Source of the DNA: a bacterium
GTDB taxonomy: Bacteria; Pseudomonadota; Gammaproteobacteria; Berkiellales; Berkiellaceae
DNA: 16,592 bases
NCBI GenBank assembly: GCA_009927065.1
Contig: RFNU01000151.1
Span: 1 to 16,592 of the forward strand
Reading direction: 5' to 3'
Shown here one piece after another: positions 5,870-12,997 of this stretch. The notes under the pieces were generated by a model that made no database searches, had not been told where the DNA came from, and saw only the letters and a list, made by a program, of their open reading frames with translations. Each line of letters begins with the position of its first letter. Position 1 is the stretch's first letter. The translations under genes were made by a program, and so were the position numbers.

Positions 5870-8713
5870 CTAAGATGTTGCTTTTTGGTCTTTTGTCATT
5901 TTTTGTAAAAAATAACCGGTATGACTTTGAATGCATGTTTTTACTGTCTCTAAGTTTCCTTGGATAATGATATTTCCACCACCTTCGCCTCCTTCCGGTC
6001 CCATATCAATAATCCAATCTGCGCATTTTATGACATCAAGATTGTGCTCAATGATACACAGTGTATTGCCGCGTTCGCGTAGTTCAAAAAGTATCCTTAA
6101 TAAATGCTGCACATCTTCGAAGTGCAATCCTGTTGTTGGCTCGTCAAGAATATAAAAAGTCCGTCCAGTATCGCGTCTAGCAAGCTCTTTAGAAAGTTTA
6201 ACGCGTTGCGCCTCACCACCTGAAAGAGTTGTAGCATTTTGCCCTAAATGAATGTAGCCCAGACCAACTTTTTGTAATGTTTCTAATTTTTTTGCAATAG
6301 CTGGAACATTTTTGAAAAAATCATAAGCTTCATCAACGCTCATTTGCAGAATTTGAGCAATATTTTTATCTTTATAGGTAACAGTTAATGTTTGATCGTT
6401 ATAACGCTGTCCTTTACAAATAGAGCAGGTTACATAAACATCTGCTAAGAAATGCATTTCAACCTTAATGACGCCATCTCCCTCACAATGATCACAACGG
6501 CCTCCATGCACGTTAAAACTAAATCTACCTGGTTTAAACCCTAATGATCGTGCATGAGGGGTTTGAGCAAAGATATCCCTTATGGAGGTTAATAAGCCAG
6601 TGTATGTTGCAGGATTTGACCGAGGCGTACGGCCTATAGGCATCTGATCAATACAAACAACTTTATCAAAATGTTCTAAACCGGAGAAGTTTTTAACTTT
6701 TGGTTTAGAAGAGAGAAAGGCTTGGTTCAGTTTATGGGCAAGATAAGGGTACAATGTATGATTAATAAGAGTTGATTTACCAGATCCAGAGACACCTGTT
6801 ATACAGGTGATGAGTCCAGCTGGAATCCGAGCAGTTATGTTTTTTAAGTTATGGGCATAGGCCCCTTCAATAGTTAAAAATTTGTTATCATGCCCCTTTG
6901 TTGGGAAAGGAGCATGAATTCTTTTCAAACCAGATAAATATTGTCCTGTTAAAGAATGTTGCTGCGATGCAATAAATTTGGGCGAGCCTTGAGCCATGAC
7001 TTGGCCGCCATGATGCCCAGCTCCAGGGCCAATATCAATCAGATGGTCAGCGGCCCACATAGCATCTTCATCATGCTCAACGACTATGACTGTATTGCCT
7101 AACTCGACCAGAGAGCGTAAAGTTTTTATCAACTTTTCATTATCGCGTTGATGCAATCCTATCGATGGTTCATCCAGAATATACATGACGCCAACGAGTT
7201 TAGAACCGATTTGGCTCGCTAAACGAATACGTTGAGACTCCCCACCTGACAATGTCTCCGCTTGTCGATTGAGTGATAAATAATTTAATCCAACATTTAA
7301 TAAAAAACCTAAACGAGATTTAAGTTCTTCCAAAATCTGCTGAGCAATAGATTGTTGTTGATCATCCAAGACCAGCTGGTTTAATAATGTTAAGCATTCT
7401 TGTATAGAATGCTGGCAAAAATCAGCAATCGTATAGCTATTAATCTTAACATTGATATATGCTGGCTTTAAGCGAGTGCCTAAACACTGATCACAGGCCA
7501 TATATTCAACAAGCGGTTTGAGTTGTTCGCGGACCGAATCTTGCTCTGTTGTTTTAAAACGACGTTGTAGATTACCTATAATCCCTTCCCAGGGTATAGT
7601 TCTTGTTTTTTGCGTCATAGAATGAAGATTTTTTAATTTTACAGTCTTGCACAAATCAGTACCTGTCAAGATCATAGTTTGTTGTTCTTCAGAAAGATTG
7701 CTGAATGGGGTATCCATATTGATGCCATATTGCTGACAAAACTGTTGAAGCATTTCAAAGTAAAATAAATGTTGTCGATCAAAGCCCCAAAGTGATCCTT
7801 GAGACAACGTCAGATCTTTTTGAACTACTCTCTCCGGAGAAATTTTATATTCAAAACCGATTCCATCACAGGCATTACACGATCCAACCGGATTATTAAA
7901 GGAAAACATTTTCGGTTCAAGCTCTGGCAAAGAAAAACCACAATCCGGACACGCTTGTTCACTAGAAATAATTGTACGCTCAATAATCTTTTGATCTTCA
8001 TCTACTAAAATAACACTAACGAGATTATTCCCTATTCTTAAAGCTGTTTCTAATGAGTCGCGTAAGCGCAAGAGAATATTATCTTTCAAAACCAGTCGAT
8101 CAATAATCCCATCGATTGTATGGGTAACTTTAGGATCTAATTTAGGGCGTTCATCAATATCAATCATGTATCCATCACAAAGAGCGCGAGTAAGGCCTTC
8201 TTTTTCTAATTTATCAAAAACAACTTCGTGAGAGCCTCGTTTTTCTCTCACCATTGGAGATCCAATATAAAGTCTGCTGCCTGCTGGTAATAGAGAGAGC
8301 TTATTAGCAATTTGATCAATAGTTTGCTTGCGTAATGGATGATTATGTTTAGGGCAATGAGGTAAACCTATTCTTGCAAAAAGCAATCTGAAATAATCAT
8401 AAATTTCAGTAACCGTACCTACAGTCGATCGAGGGTTATGAGAAGTGCTTTTTTGTTCAATAGCAATTGCAGGGGACAGCCCCTCGATCTTATCGACATC
8501 TGGTTTTTCCATCATAGAAAGAAATTGACGAGCATAGGCTGATAAAGATTCAACATAACGTCGTTGACCCTCAGCATAAAGAGTATCAAAAGCTAGAGAG
8601 GACTTTCCTGATCCCGACAATCCTGTAATAATAACAAGTTGATCTCTAGGTATTTCTAAAGAAATGTTTTTTAAATTATGAGTACGGGCACGAGTGATAT
8701 TTATTGTTTTCAA
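5870..8713 (-). CDS. uvrA: Excinuclease ABC subunit A
   Basis: UvrA is the damage-sensing ATPase of nucleotide excision repair. It loads UvrB at lesions. The 947-aa product has both ABC modules: Walker A GLSGSGKS (31-38) and GVSGSGKST (640-648), signatures LSGGESQ (from 488) and LSGGEAQ (from 830), and Walker B YILDEPS and YILDEPT. Two four-cysteine zinc modules are intact (C255, C258, C279, C282 and C740, C743, C763, C766). ARTHNLKNI near the N-terminus is typical. The start is TTG 8713: the frame closes at a stop 15 nt upstream, no ATG fits the conserved N-terminus, and no strong ribosome binding site is visible. Length matches the family (940 aa in E. coli). Confidence 0.98.
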   Translation of the reverse strand: MKTINITRARTHNLKNISLEIPRDQLVIITGLSGSGKSSLAFDTLYAEGQRRYVESLSAYARQFLSMMEKPDVDKIEGLSPAIAIEQKSTSHNPRSTVGTVTEIYDYFRLLFARIGLPHCPKHNHPLRKQTIDQIANKLSLLPAGSRLYIGSPMVREKRGSHEVVFDKLEKEGLTRALCDGYMIDIDERPKLDPKVTHTIDGIIDRLVLKDNILLRLRDSLETALRIGNNLVSVILVDEDQKIIERTIISSEQACPDCGFSLPELEPKMFSFNNPVGSCNACDGIGFEYKISPERVVQKDLTLSQGSLWGFDRQHLFYFEMLQQFCQQYGINMDTPFSNLSEEQQTMILTGTDLCKTVKLKNLHSMTQKTRTIPWEGIIGNLQRRFKTTEQDSVREQLKPLVEYMACDQCLGTRLKPAYINVKINSYTIADFCQHSIQECLTLLNQLVLDDQQQSIAQQILEELKSRLGFLLNVGLNYLSLNRQAETLSGGESQRIRLASQIGSKLVGVMYILDEPSIGLHQRDNEKLIKTLRSLVELGNTVIVVEHDEDAMWAADHLIDIGPGAGHHGGQVMAQGSPKFIASQQHSLTGQYLSGLKRIHAPFPTKGHDNKFLTIEGAYAHNLKNITARIPAGLITCITGVSGSGKSTLINHTLYPYLAHKLNQAFLSSKPKVKNFSGLEHFDKVVCIDQMPIGRTPRSNPATYTGLLTSIRDIFAQTPHARSLGFKPGRFSFNVHGGRCDHCEGDGVIKVEMHFLADVYVTCSICKGQRYNDQTLTVTYKDKNIAQILQMSVDEAYDFFKNVPAIAKKLETLQKVGLGYIHLGQNATTLSGGEAQRVKLSKELARRDTGRTFYILDEPTTGLHFEDVQHLLRILFELRERGNTLCIIEHNLDVIKCADWIIDMGPEGGEGGGNIIIQGNLETVKTCIQSHTGYFLQKMTKDQKATS

Positions 8714-8784
8714 GAAGGTATTACATTAGCTTTCGTTGCCTCAGTATACCTATTGTTAGCCATAACTTCAAAAAACAATCTCAT

Positions 8785-9186
8785 TTAAAAAATCGGTTTT
8801 AATGCTGGATTCGAGGGAGACATAAAAATCAAACCCTCTTGAATATCTAATTTAAATCTTAATTGAAAGTTCTTAGGCCACATCCAACAAGTATGTTGTG
8901 TTATAGATTGCGGTATTTTTAATCCAATATTCGATAAATGTTGTTCAAAAAGAGTTAAGATATTTTTAGGGTCCGCTTTGGGATCTATTCTGAGATGGTT
9001 AATTTCAAAAACCTTGCCATCTAAATTTTTATAAGGATTTTCAATAGCTTCTATAATTGGAGCACCTTGATTTTTGACATAGTAACATTCATTGACAAAA
9101 AAACCTGGAGCTGAAAGAATGAATTCGTAAAGTGCAGCATTTTTGTAATGAACCTCTGTTGTATTGAGTAAGAGTTGAAAGCGCAT
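8785..9186 (-). CDS. Hypothetical protein, 133 aa, between uvrA and radA
   Basis: I do not recognise this family. ATG 9186 is preceded by a well-spaced TGAGG (9192-9196), which supports a real gene. The protein is soluble-looking, with no signal peptide or membrane helix, and fairly rich in aromatic residues and Asn. It begins MRFQLLLNTTEVHYKNAALYE, has an N-terminal half that could be mixed alpha/beta, and contains a compact HTCWMWPKNF segment near 102-111. It is co-directional with uvrA, whose start lies 71 nt downstream, and divergent from radA. That suggests it leads a transcript that may include uvrA and ssb. No function is proposed. Confidence 0.75.
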   Translation of the reverse strand: MRFQLLLNTTEVHYKNAALYEFILSAPGFFVNECYYVKNQGAPIIEAIENPYKNLDGKVFEINHLRIDPKADPKNILTLFEQHLSNIGLKIPQSITQHTCWMWPKNFQLRFKLDIQEGLIFMSPSNPALKPIF

Positions 9187-9257
9187 AAATACCTCAGTAA
9201 CATTTTTATATTATATCGGCAGCTATTAATTTTAAATTTTATATCTATTAGGATCTT

Positions 9258-10652
9258 ATGAGCAAGAAAGCAAAAATACAATATGTCTGCCAAGCATGTG
9301 GATCATTAGCACCGAGATGGACAGGCCAGTGTGCTCAGTGCAGTGAATATAATACAATAAGTCAAGAAGCGATCTTAGTTAGTCCAAATCAATCTAGCCA
9401 ATCTACACATTATGCCGGTTCCTGTGCTGAAGTTATGCATTATGACGCTTTAACAATAGAATCCATTCCTAGATTTAGTTCTCATAATTCAGAATTAGAT
9501 AGATCTTTAGGGGGTGGATTCGTGCCAGGGGCTTTATGTATCTTATCTGGCGATCCCGGTGTTGGTAAATCAACATTAACGTTACAAGTTTTAAGTAGTC
9601 TTTCTTCCACTAAAAAATGTCTTTACGTTTCAGGGGAAGAGTCTCTAAGTCAAATTAAGCTAAGAGGAGAGCGCCTTAAAATTTATCAAGCCCCTTTTTT
9701 GCTGGCAGCACAAACAGAGCTAGAAAGCGTTTTAACTATCCTTCAACAACACAAACCAGATTTTATTGTTATTGACTCTATACAAACATTACATAGTCAA
9801 CACGTTGATCAGATGTCTGGATCAGTTAATCAAATTCGTTACTGCGCACATACACTTACTCGTTATGCAAAACAACATAATGCAACAGTTTTAATTATTG
9901 GGCATGTTAATAAAGAAGGTGTATTGGCTGGACCTAAAGTTTTTGAGCATATGGTTGATACTGTTTTACATATAGAAAGTGATGATCAGGGTCGTTACCG
10001 TTTATTAAGAACATTAAAAAATCGCTTTGGAGCAGTTAATGAATTAGGTATTTTATGTATGACGAAAGAGGGTTTAAAACCAGTAGTCCATCCTTCGGCT
10101 TTATTTACTAACTGGCATGCAGATCCAACATCAGGCACAGTAGTGACAGCTTTATGGGAAGGTTCGCGCGTATTATTGATAGAAATTCAAGCGTTAGTTG
10201 TCGATTCACCGCAATATCAAGCTCGAAGACTAGTGGTGGGATTTGATGTATCTCGTTTGAATCTGTTATTAGCTGTATTATCGCGCTTGAAAGACTGGCC
10301 AGGATCAAGATTCGATGTTTTTTTAAATGTAGTAGGAGGACTAAAAATACAAGAGACGGCTGCAGATTGCGCTCTATTAGCAGCAGTGTACGCATCATTG
10401 AAAAATATTATTATCCCAAGAGATGTCATTATTTTTGGGGAAATTGGTTTGGGTGGAGAGCTTCGACCTGTTCAGTATGCCTTAGAGCGGGTTAAAGAGG
10501 CATTAAAACATGGTTATAAAAAAATATTTTTACCTAAAGCTAATAGTGCAGGATTAGCAGGACAGTCGGAGGTTGTTTTTTTAGCAAATGTGAGTGAACT
10601 CCTTGATCAGTTAAGTATGTTAACTGTTGATGTTCGCTTAGGATCGAGGTAA
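9258..10652 (+). CDS. radA: DNA repair protein RadA (Sms)
   Basis: RadA is a RecA-like, hexameric ATPase that drives branch migration and D-loop extension in recombination. ATG 9258 follows AGGA (9250-9253). The 464-aa product has an N-terminal C4 zinc finger (C11, C14, C25, C28) with APRWTGQC, then Walker A GDPGVGKST (98-106), Walker B-like FIVIDSIQT (169-177), the RadA-specific KNRFG motif (254-258), and a C-terminal Lon-protease-like domain containing QETAADCALLAAVYAS and FGEIGLGGELRPV. Length equals E. coli RadA (460 aa). It is transcribed away from the uvrA cluster across a 71-nt AT-rich region. Confidence 0.97.
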   Translation: MSKKAKIQYVCQACGSLAPRWTGQCAQCSEYNTISQEAILVSPNQSSQSTHYAGSCAEVMHYDALTIESIPRFSSHNSELDRSLGGGFVPGALCILSGDPGVGKSTLTLQVLSSLSSTKKCLYVSGEESLSQIKLRGERLKIYQAPFLLAAQTELESVLTILQQHKPDFIVIDSIQTLHSQHVDQMSGSVNQIRYCAHTLTRYAKQHNATVLIIGHVNKEGVLAGPKVFEHMVDTVLHIESDDQGRYRLLRTLKNRFGAVNELGILCMTKEGLKPVVHPSALFTNWHADPTSGTVVTALWEGSRVLLIEIQALVVDSPQYQARRLVVGFDVSRLNLLLAVLSRLKDWPGSRFDVFLNVVGGLKIQETAADCALLAAVYASLKNIIIPRDVIIFGEIGLGGELRPVQYALERVKEALKHGYKKIFLPKANSAGLAGQSEVVFLANVSELLDQLSMLTVDVRLGSR

Positions 10653-10661
10653 AAACGTTGC

Positions 10662-10698
10662 TTATAAAATAAAAAGCCATATTACAAAAATATGGCTT
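10662..10698. terminator. Terminator between radA and the 70-aa gene, best on the minus strand
   Basis: AAGCCATATT (10674-10683) and AATATGGCTT (10689-10698) form a perfect 10-bp stem with a 5-nt loop. On the minus strand the stem runs into TTTTTATTTT, a good U tract. On the plus strand the tail (CATCATACTA) is poor. It therefore best serves the minus-strand gene at 10754-10966 and may also stop radA transcripts. Confidence 0.8.
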
Positions 10699-10753
10699 CA
10701 TCATACTACCTTATTGACTTATTCGACGAGCATAATTCTGCTCGATCTAAGAG

Positions 10754-10966
10754 CTACATCTGAGGAAAAAGATTGATGCCTCTTTTTCTTTTATTGTGCG
10801 GGGTGGTTCTCTTGTTTCGACGAGGAGCATCTGGGCATACGGCAGGGATGATCGTCGATCTGCGAGGAGGTGTTGAGAAACGAAGAACAGCTATTCTAAG
10901 AGGGGCGCCTGGGCATTCAGCTGGTGTTCTGAATACGCGAGGGGTTGTTGCGATATTGTTTTCCAT
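10754..10966 (-). CDS. Candidate 70-aa basic protein with two TP...CPxAP motifs (SMR-like)
   Basis: ATG 10966 opens a 70-residue frame ending at TAG. A perfect TATAAT (10988-10993) and an AGG (10975-10977) lie just upstream, and a terminator lies downstream, so it looks like a free-standing transcription unit. The protein has two motif copies: TPRVFRTPAECPGAPLR (8-24) and TPPRRSTIIPAVCPDAPRR (32-50). A basic run with NKRKRG follows (to 63), similar to a nuclear-localisation signal. From memory, TP-x-P-x-CP-x-AP-[RK]-[RK] is the core of plant SIAMESE-RELATED CDK inhibitors; this is resemblance only. The DNA here is visibly richer in G+C than its flanks. A competing 67-aa frame lies on the opposite strand over nearly the same bases, so the coding strand is not certain. 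Confidence 0.55.
   Translation of the reverse strand: MENNIATTPRVFRTPAECPGAPLRIAVLRFSTPPRRSTIIPAVCPDAPRRNKRTTPHNKRKRGINLFPQM
10817..10945 (-). repeat. Two diverged copies of a motif inside the 70-aa gene
   Basis: Copy 1 lies at 10895-10945 and copy 2 at 10817-10873. Their 3' parts, 22 nt each (10895-10916 and 10817-10838), are identical at 17 positions. At protein level both copies read TP-x(4-6)-PA-x-CP-x-AP-x-R. This looks like an old internal duplication. Confidence 0.7.
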
Positions 10967-10987
10967 TGTTAGTACCTAATCATTTTT

Positions 10988-10993
10988 ATTATA
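10988..10993 (-). promoter_or_regulatory. -10 box for the 70-aa minus-strand gene
   Basis: A perfect TATAAT on the minus strand lies 21 nt upstream of ATG 10966. It predicts a leader of roughly 15 nt that still contains the AGG ribosome binding site. No convincing -35 hexamer is seen. Confidence 0.45.
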
Positions 10994-11131
10994 TAACATT
11001 ATTTTACTGTTTTTATAAGAAAATAAAAAGCGATTAATAACATAAAACTCAACATTTTAAGATATTTTTTCATGATTTTGAACGAATAACGAACGATATC
11101 CATCAACGCAATAAAAATAGAGATATTTTTA

Positions 11132-11140
11132 TGCTAAAAT
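11132..11140 (+). promoter_or_regulatory. Extended -10 promoter element of smpB
   Basis: TGCTAAAAT matches an extended -10 (TGN plus TAAAAT). It lies about 40 nt before the smpB start in an otherwise AT-rich stretch without a clear -35. Confidence 0.45.
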
Positions 11141-11180
11141 GGGATAGTTTTTTGATTCATAACGTTAGGCTTAAAATATT

Positions 11181-11645
11181 ATGCAAGATTCAGTTATAGC
11201 CAAAAATAAAAAGGCAAATTTTGAATATCATATTCATGAACATATAGAAACAGGGATTGTTTTACAAGGATGGGAGGTTAAAGGCTTACGTCTGGGCAAA
11301 GGGCAATTAGTTGATGCACACGCGATCATTCGTAAAGGCGAAATTTGGTTATTAAATGCCCGTATTCAAGCACCTAAGTTTGCCTCAACTCATATCCTTT
11401 ATGAAGAGACACGTACACGTAAATTATTATTAAATAGACGTCAAATAGATAAGCTTGAAGGATTAATTCATCGACAAGGCTATACGTTAATTCCTACTAA
11501 ACTTTATTGGAAAGATAATAGTCGGTTAGTAAAATGCGAACTTGCAGTAGCTTCTGGTAAAAAGACTGCTGACAAACGTGCAGCAATTAAAGATCGCGCA
11601 TGGCAAAGAGAAAAAGAGCGCACATTGAAAATGACACACCGTTAA
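11181..11645 (+). CDS. smpB: SsrA-binding protein SmpB
   Basis: SmpB binds tmRNA and delivers it to stalled ribosomes for trans-translation. The 154-aa product has the conserved NKKANFEYHI, GIVLQGWEVKGLR-GKGQLVD and TRKLLLNRRQIDKL segments, and the lysine/arginine-rich C-terminal tail (KKTADKRAAIKDRAWQREKER) that enters the mRNA channel. E. coli SmpB is 160 aa. A weak TAGG lies 11 nt before ATG 11181. The stop codon overlaps that of the convergent pnuC-like gene, with no terminator between them. The tmRNA gene itself is not in this window. Confidence 0.97.
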   Translation: MQDSVIAKNKKANFEYHIHEHIETGIVLQGWEVKGLRLGKGQLVDAHAIIRKGEIWLLNARIQAPKFASTHILYEETRTRKLLLNRRQIDKLEGLIHRQGYTLIPTKLYWKDNSRLVKCELAVASGKKTADKRAAIKDRAWQREKERTLKMTHR

Positions 11646-12187
11646 TGATGATCTGCCGCTTTATTAATTGCCAACCATCGATAATATCCTCTAACGGCAA
11701 TAAGTAGATAAATTGTTTGCTTTACTATTTGGAATGGAAGTTTGACTTGACTTAGCACAATCAAGTTCATTCCATCATGAATAAGCCATAACCACCAATG
11801 ATCAATCAACTGAAAAGCCATACACAGTTGAGCTGTGATTCCCGTGACAAAAGATAAACTATCCCATCGTGCAGCTTGACTATTAACTTTAATTAATACG
11901 AATTCTAGAACATAAGATGTGAATAAGATTATGAAGCCTAACATTATCTTCTGTTTTAGTGTTAATCTGTTAACATGTTGATTTTTCCATAAGCCCAAGC
12001 CTAAGATAGCAACTGCTATATACCATAGATCTAAAGCTGCATGTCCATATACACCAGCTTTACAATATAAAACAAAATTAATTGACGCAGCGGCAACACT
12101 CCATAGCCATGTTGAACGAGAATGTGATGAAGCATGCCACGCAGCAATAAGAGAGCTTAGGCTGGCTAATGCATCAAGGATTATCAT
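11642..12187 (-). CDS. PnuC-like nicotinamide riboside/vitamin transporter, inner membrane
   Basis: This is a polytopic membrane protein with about seven hydrophobic segments. The architecture and motifs resemble the PnuC family, which moves nicotinamide riboside or related vitamins by facilitated diffusion. PnuC-like landmarks are the paired half-repeats: WLWSVAAASINFVLYCKAGVYGHAALDLWY in the first half and HWWLWLIHDGMNLIV...KQTIYLLIAVRGYYRWL in the second. I place the start at ATG 12187 (about 181 aa), overlapping the folE2 end by 14 nt, which suggests translational coupling. ATG 12199 and ATG 12205 are alternatives, and none has a clear ribosome binding site. The substrate is uncertain because PnuC relatives also carry riboflavin or thiamine. 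It is the last gene of a five-gene minus-strand cluster. Confidence 0.7.
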   Translation of the reverse strand: MIILDALASLSSLIAAWHASSHSRSTWLWSVAAASINFVLYCKAGVYGHAALDLWYIAVAILGLGLWKNQHVNRLTLKQKIMLGFIILFTSYVLEFVLIKVNSQAARWDSLSFVTGITAQLCMAFQLIDHWWLWLIHDGMNLIVLSQVKLPFQIVKQTIYLLIAVRGYYRWLAINKAADHH

Positions 12188-12971
12188 GAATTCTGGCATA
12201 AGCATTATGACTATGAATAGACTCAATATGTTCAGAGGATACAACCAACTTACTTAAAGAAGGTATATTTTTCTTTAATGAATGATAAACATCACGGACA
12301 ATATCTTCAGAGAATTTAGGGTTTTCATAAGCATGTTCAGTGACATATTTTTCATCAACACGTTTGAGTAAATTAAAGAGTTCAGCACTACCTTCATGTT
12401 CAATCAGTTCTATTAATTGTTTAATATTGAAATCTTCGCTGACTCTGCCGCTTACCGTGATAACTGATCGTTGATTATGGGCTCCATAAGCAGAAATAGC
12501 CTTAGAACAGGGACATAAAGATTGTGTTAACACTTCTAATTCTATTGAAACTGCAGGATCGTTTAAAGGACCAGCACAACTTAACGTTAAATGATAATCT
12601 AGTAAAGAGGTTTCTTGCGATACAGGAGCCTTTTTTTCAAGGAAAAATTTAAATGAACAGCTAAATGAGCCTTCCTTTGCATTGAGAAGATTAATCATTC
12701 TTTTATGCCAAACAGGCATAAGTTCAATCGACATGACTAAAGCATCTCGTTCATAATAACTTTGAAGCAATGAAGTGAATCTTGAAAGATGGGCCCCTTT
12801 TTGCTCTGCAGGTAAATTAACAGTTAAATCAAAGATTCCATGTGTTTGATGGGTTATTTTCTGATCCTTAAAAACTATAGGGTACTGTAATTGCTTGACT
12901 CCAACGTTCTGAATCGGAAGATTTCTCGTATCGAGTGCATTTTGAATATCAGCTAATTGATGAGTTGTCAT
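12174..12971 (-). CDS. folE2: GTP cyclohydrolase FolE2 (type IB)
   Basis: FolE2 converts GTP to dihydroneopterin triphosphate, the first step of folate (and, via QueD, queuosine) synthesis. Unlike FolE it does not depend on zinc and can use other divalent metals. The 265-aa product has the COG1469 signature: DIQNALDTRNLPIQNVGVKQ at the N-terminus, GAHLSRF (59-65), SLCPCSKAISAYGAHNQRS (151-169, with active-site C153) and the metal-site stretch SSEHIESIHSHNAYA near the C-terminus. AAGGAT precedes ATG 12971 at good spacing. It lies 26 nt after ispA and overlaps the pnuC-like gene. Whether a zinc-dependent folE exists elsewhere cannot be seen here. Confidence 0.93.
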   Translation of the reverse strand: MTTHQLADIQNALDTRNLPIQNVGVKQLQYPIVFKDQKITHQTHGIFDLTVNLPAEQKGAHLSRFTSLLQSYYERDALVMSIELMPVWHKRMINLLNAKEGSFSCSFKFFLEKKAPVSQETSLLDYHLTLSCAGPLNDPAVSIELEVLTQSLCPCSKAISAYGAHNQRSVITVSGRVSEDFNIKQLIELIEHEGSAELFNLLKRVDEKYVTEHAYENPKFSEDIVRDVYHSLKKNIPSLSKLVVSSEHIESIHSHNAYARIHDNP

Positions 12972-12997
12972 GAAAAATCCTTATGATGGCATGCATG

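Noticed and set aside
5931..6155. Plus-strand frames inside uvrA, ettA and nusB
   Set aside because: They lie antisense to well-conserved proteins and have no signals of their own.
10727..10744. Hairpin CGAGCA / TGCTCG between the 70-aa gene and its terminator
   Set aside because: The stem is only 6 bp and has no T tract; it is probably just part of the 3' untranslated region.
10776..10979. 67-aa plus-strand frame opposite the candidate 70-aa gene, with a good GAGGA site
   Set aside because: Not listed as a gene because it lacks a visible promoter and terminator on its strand, its protein is not recognisable, and the minus strand has better transcription signals and a meaningful motif. It is kept as an open question in the findings.
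12188..12244. A longer PnuC-like protein starting at TTG 12244
   Set aside because: It would overlap folE2 by 71 nt and lacks a ribosome binding site; the family-like sequence begins near ATG 12187.
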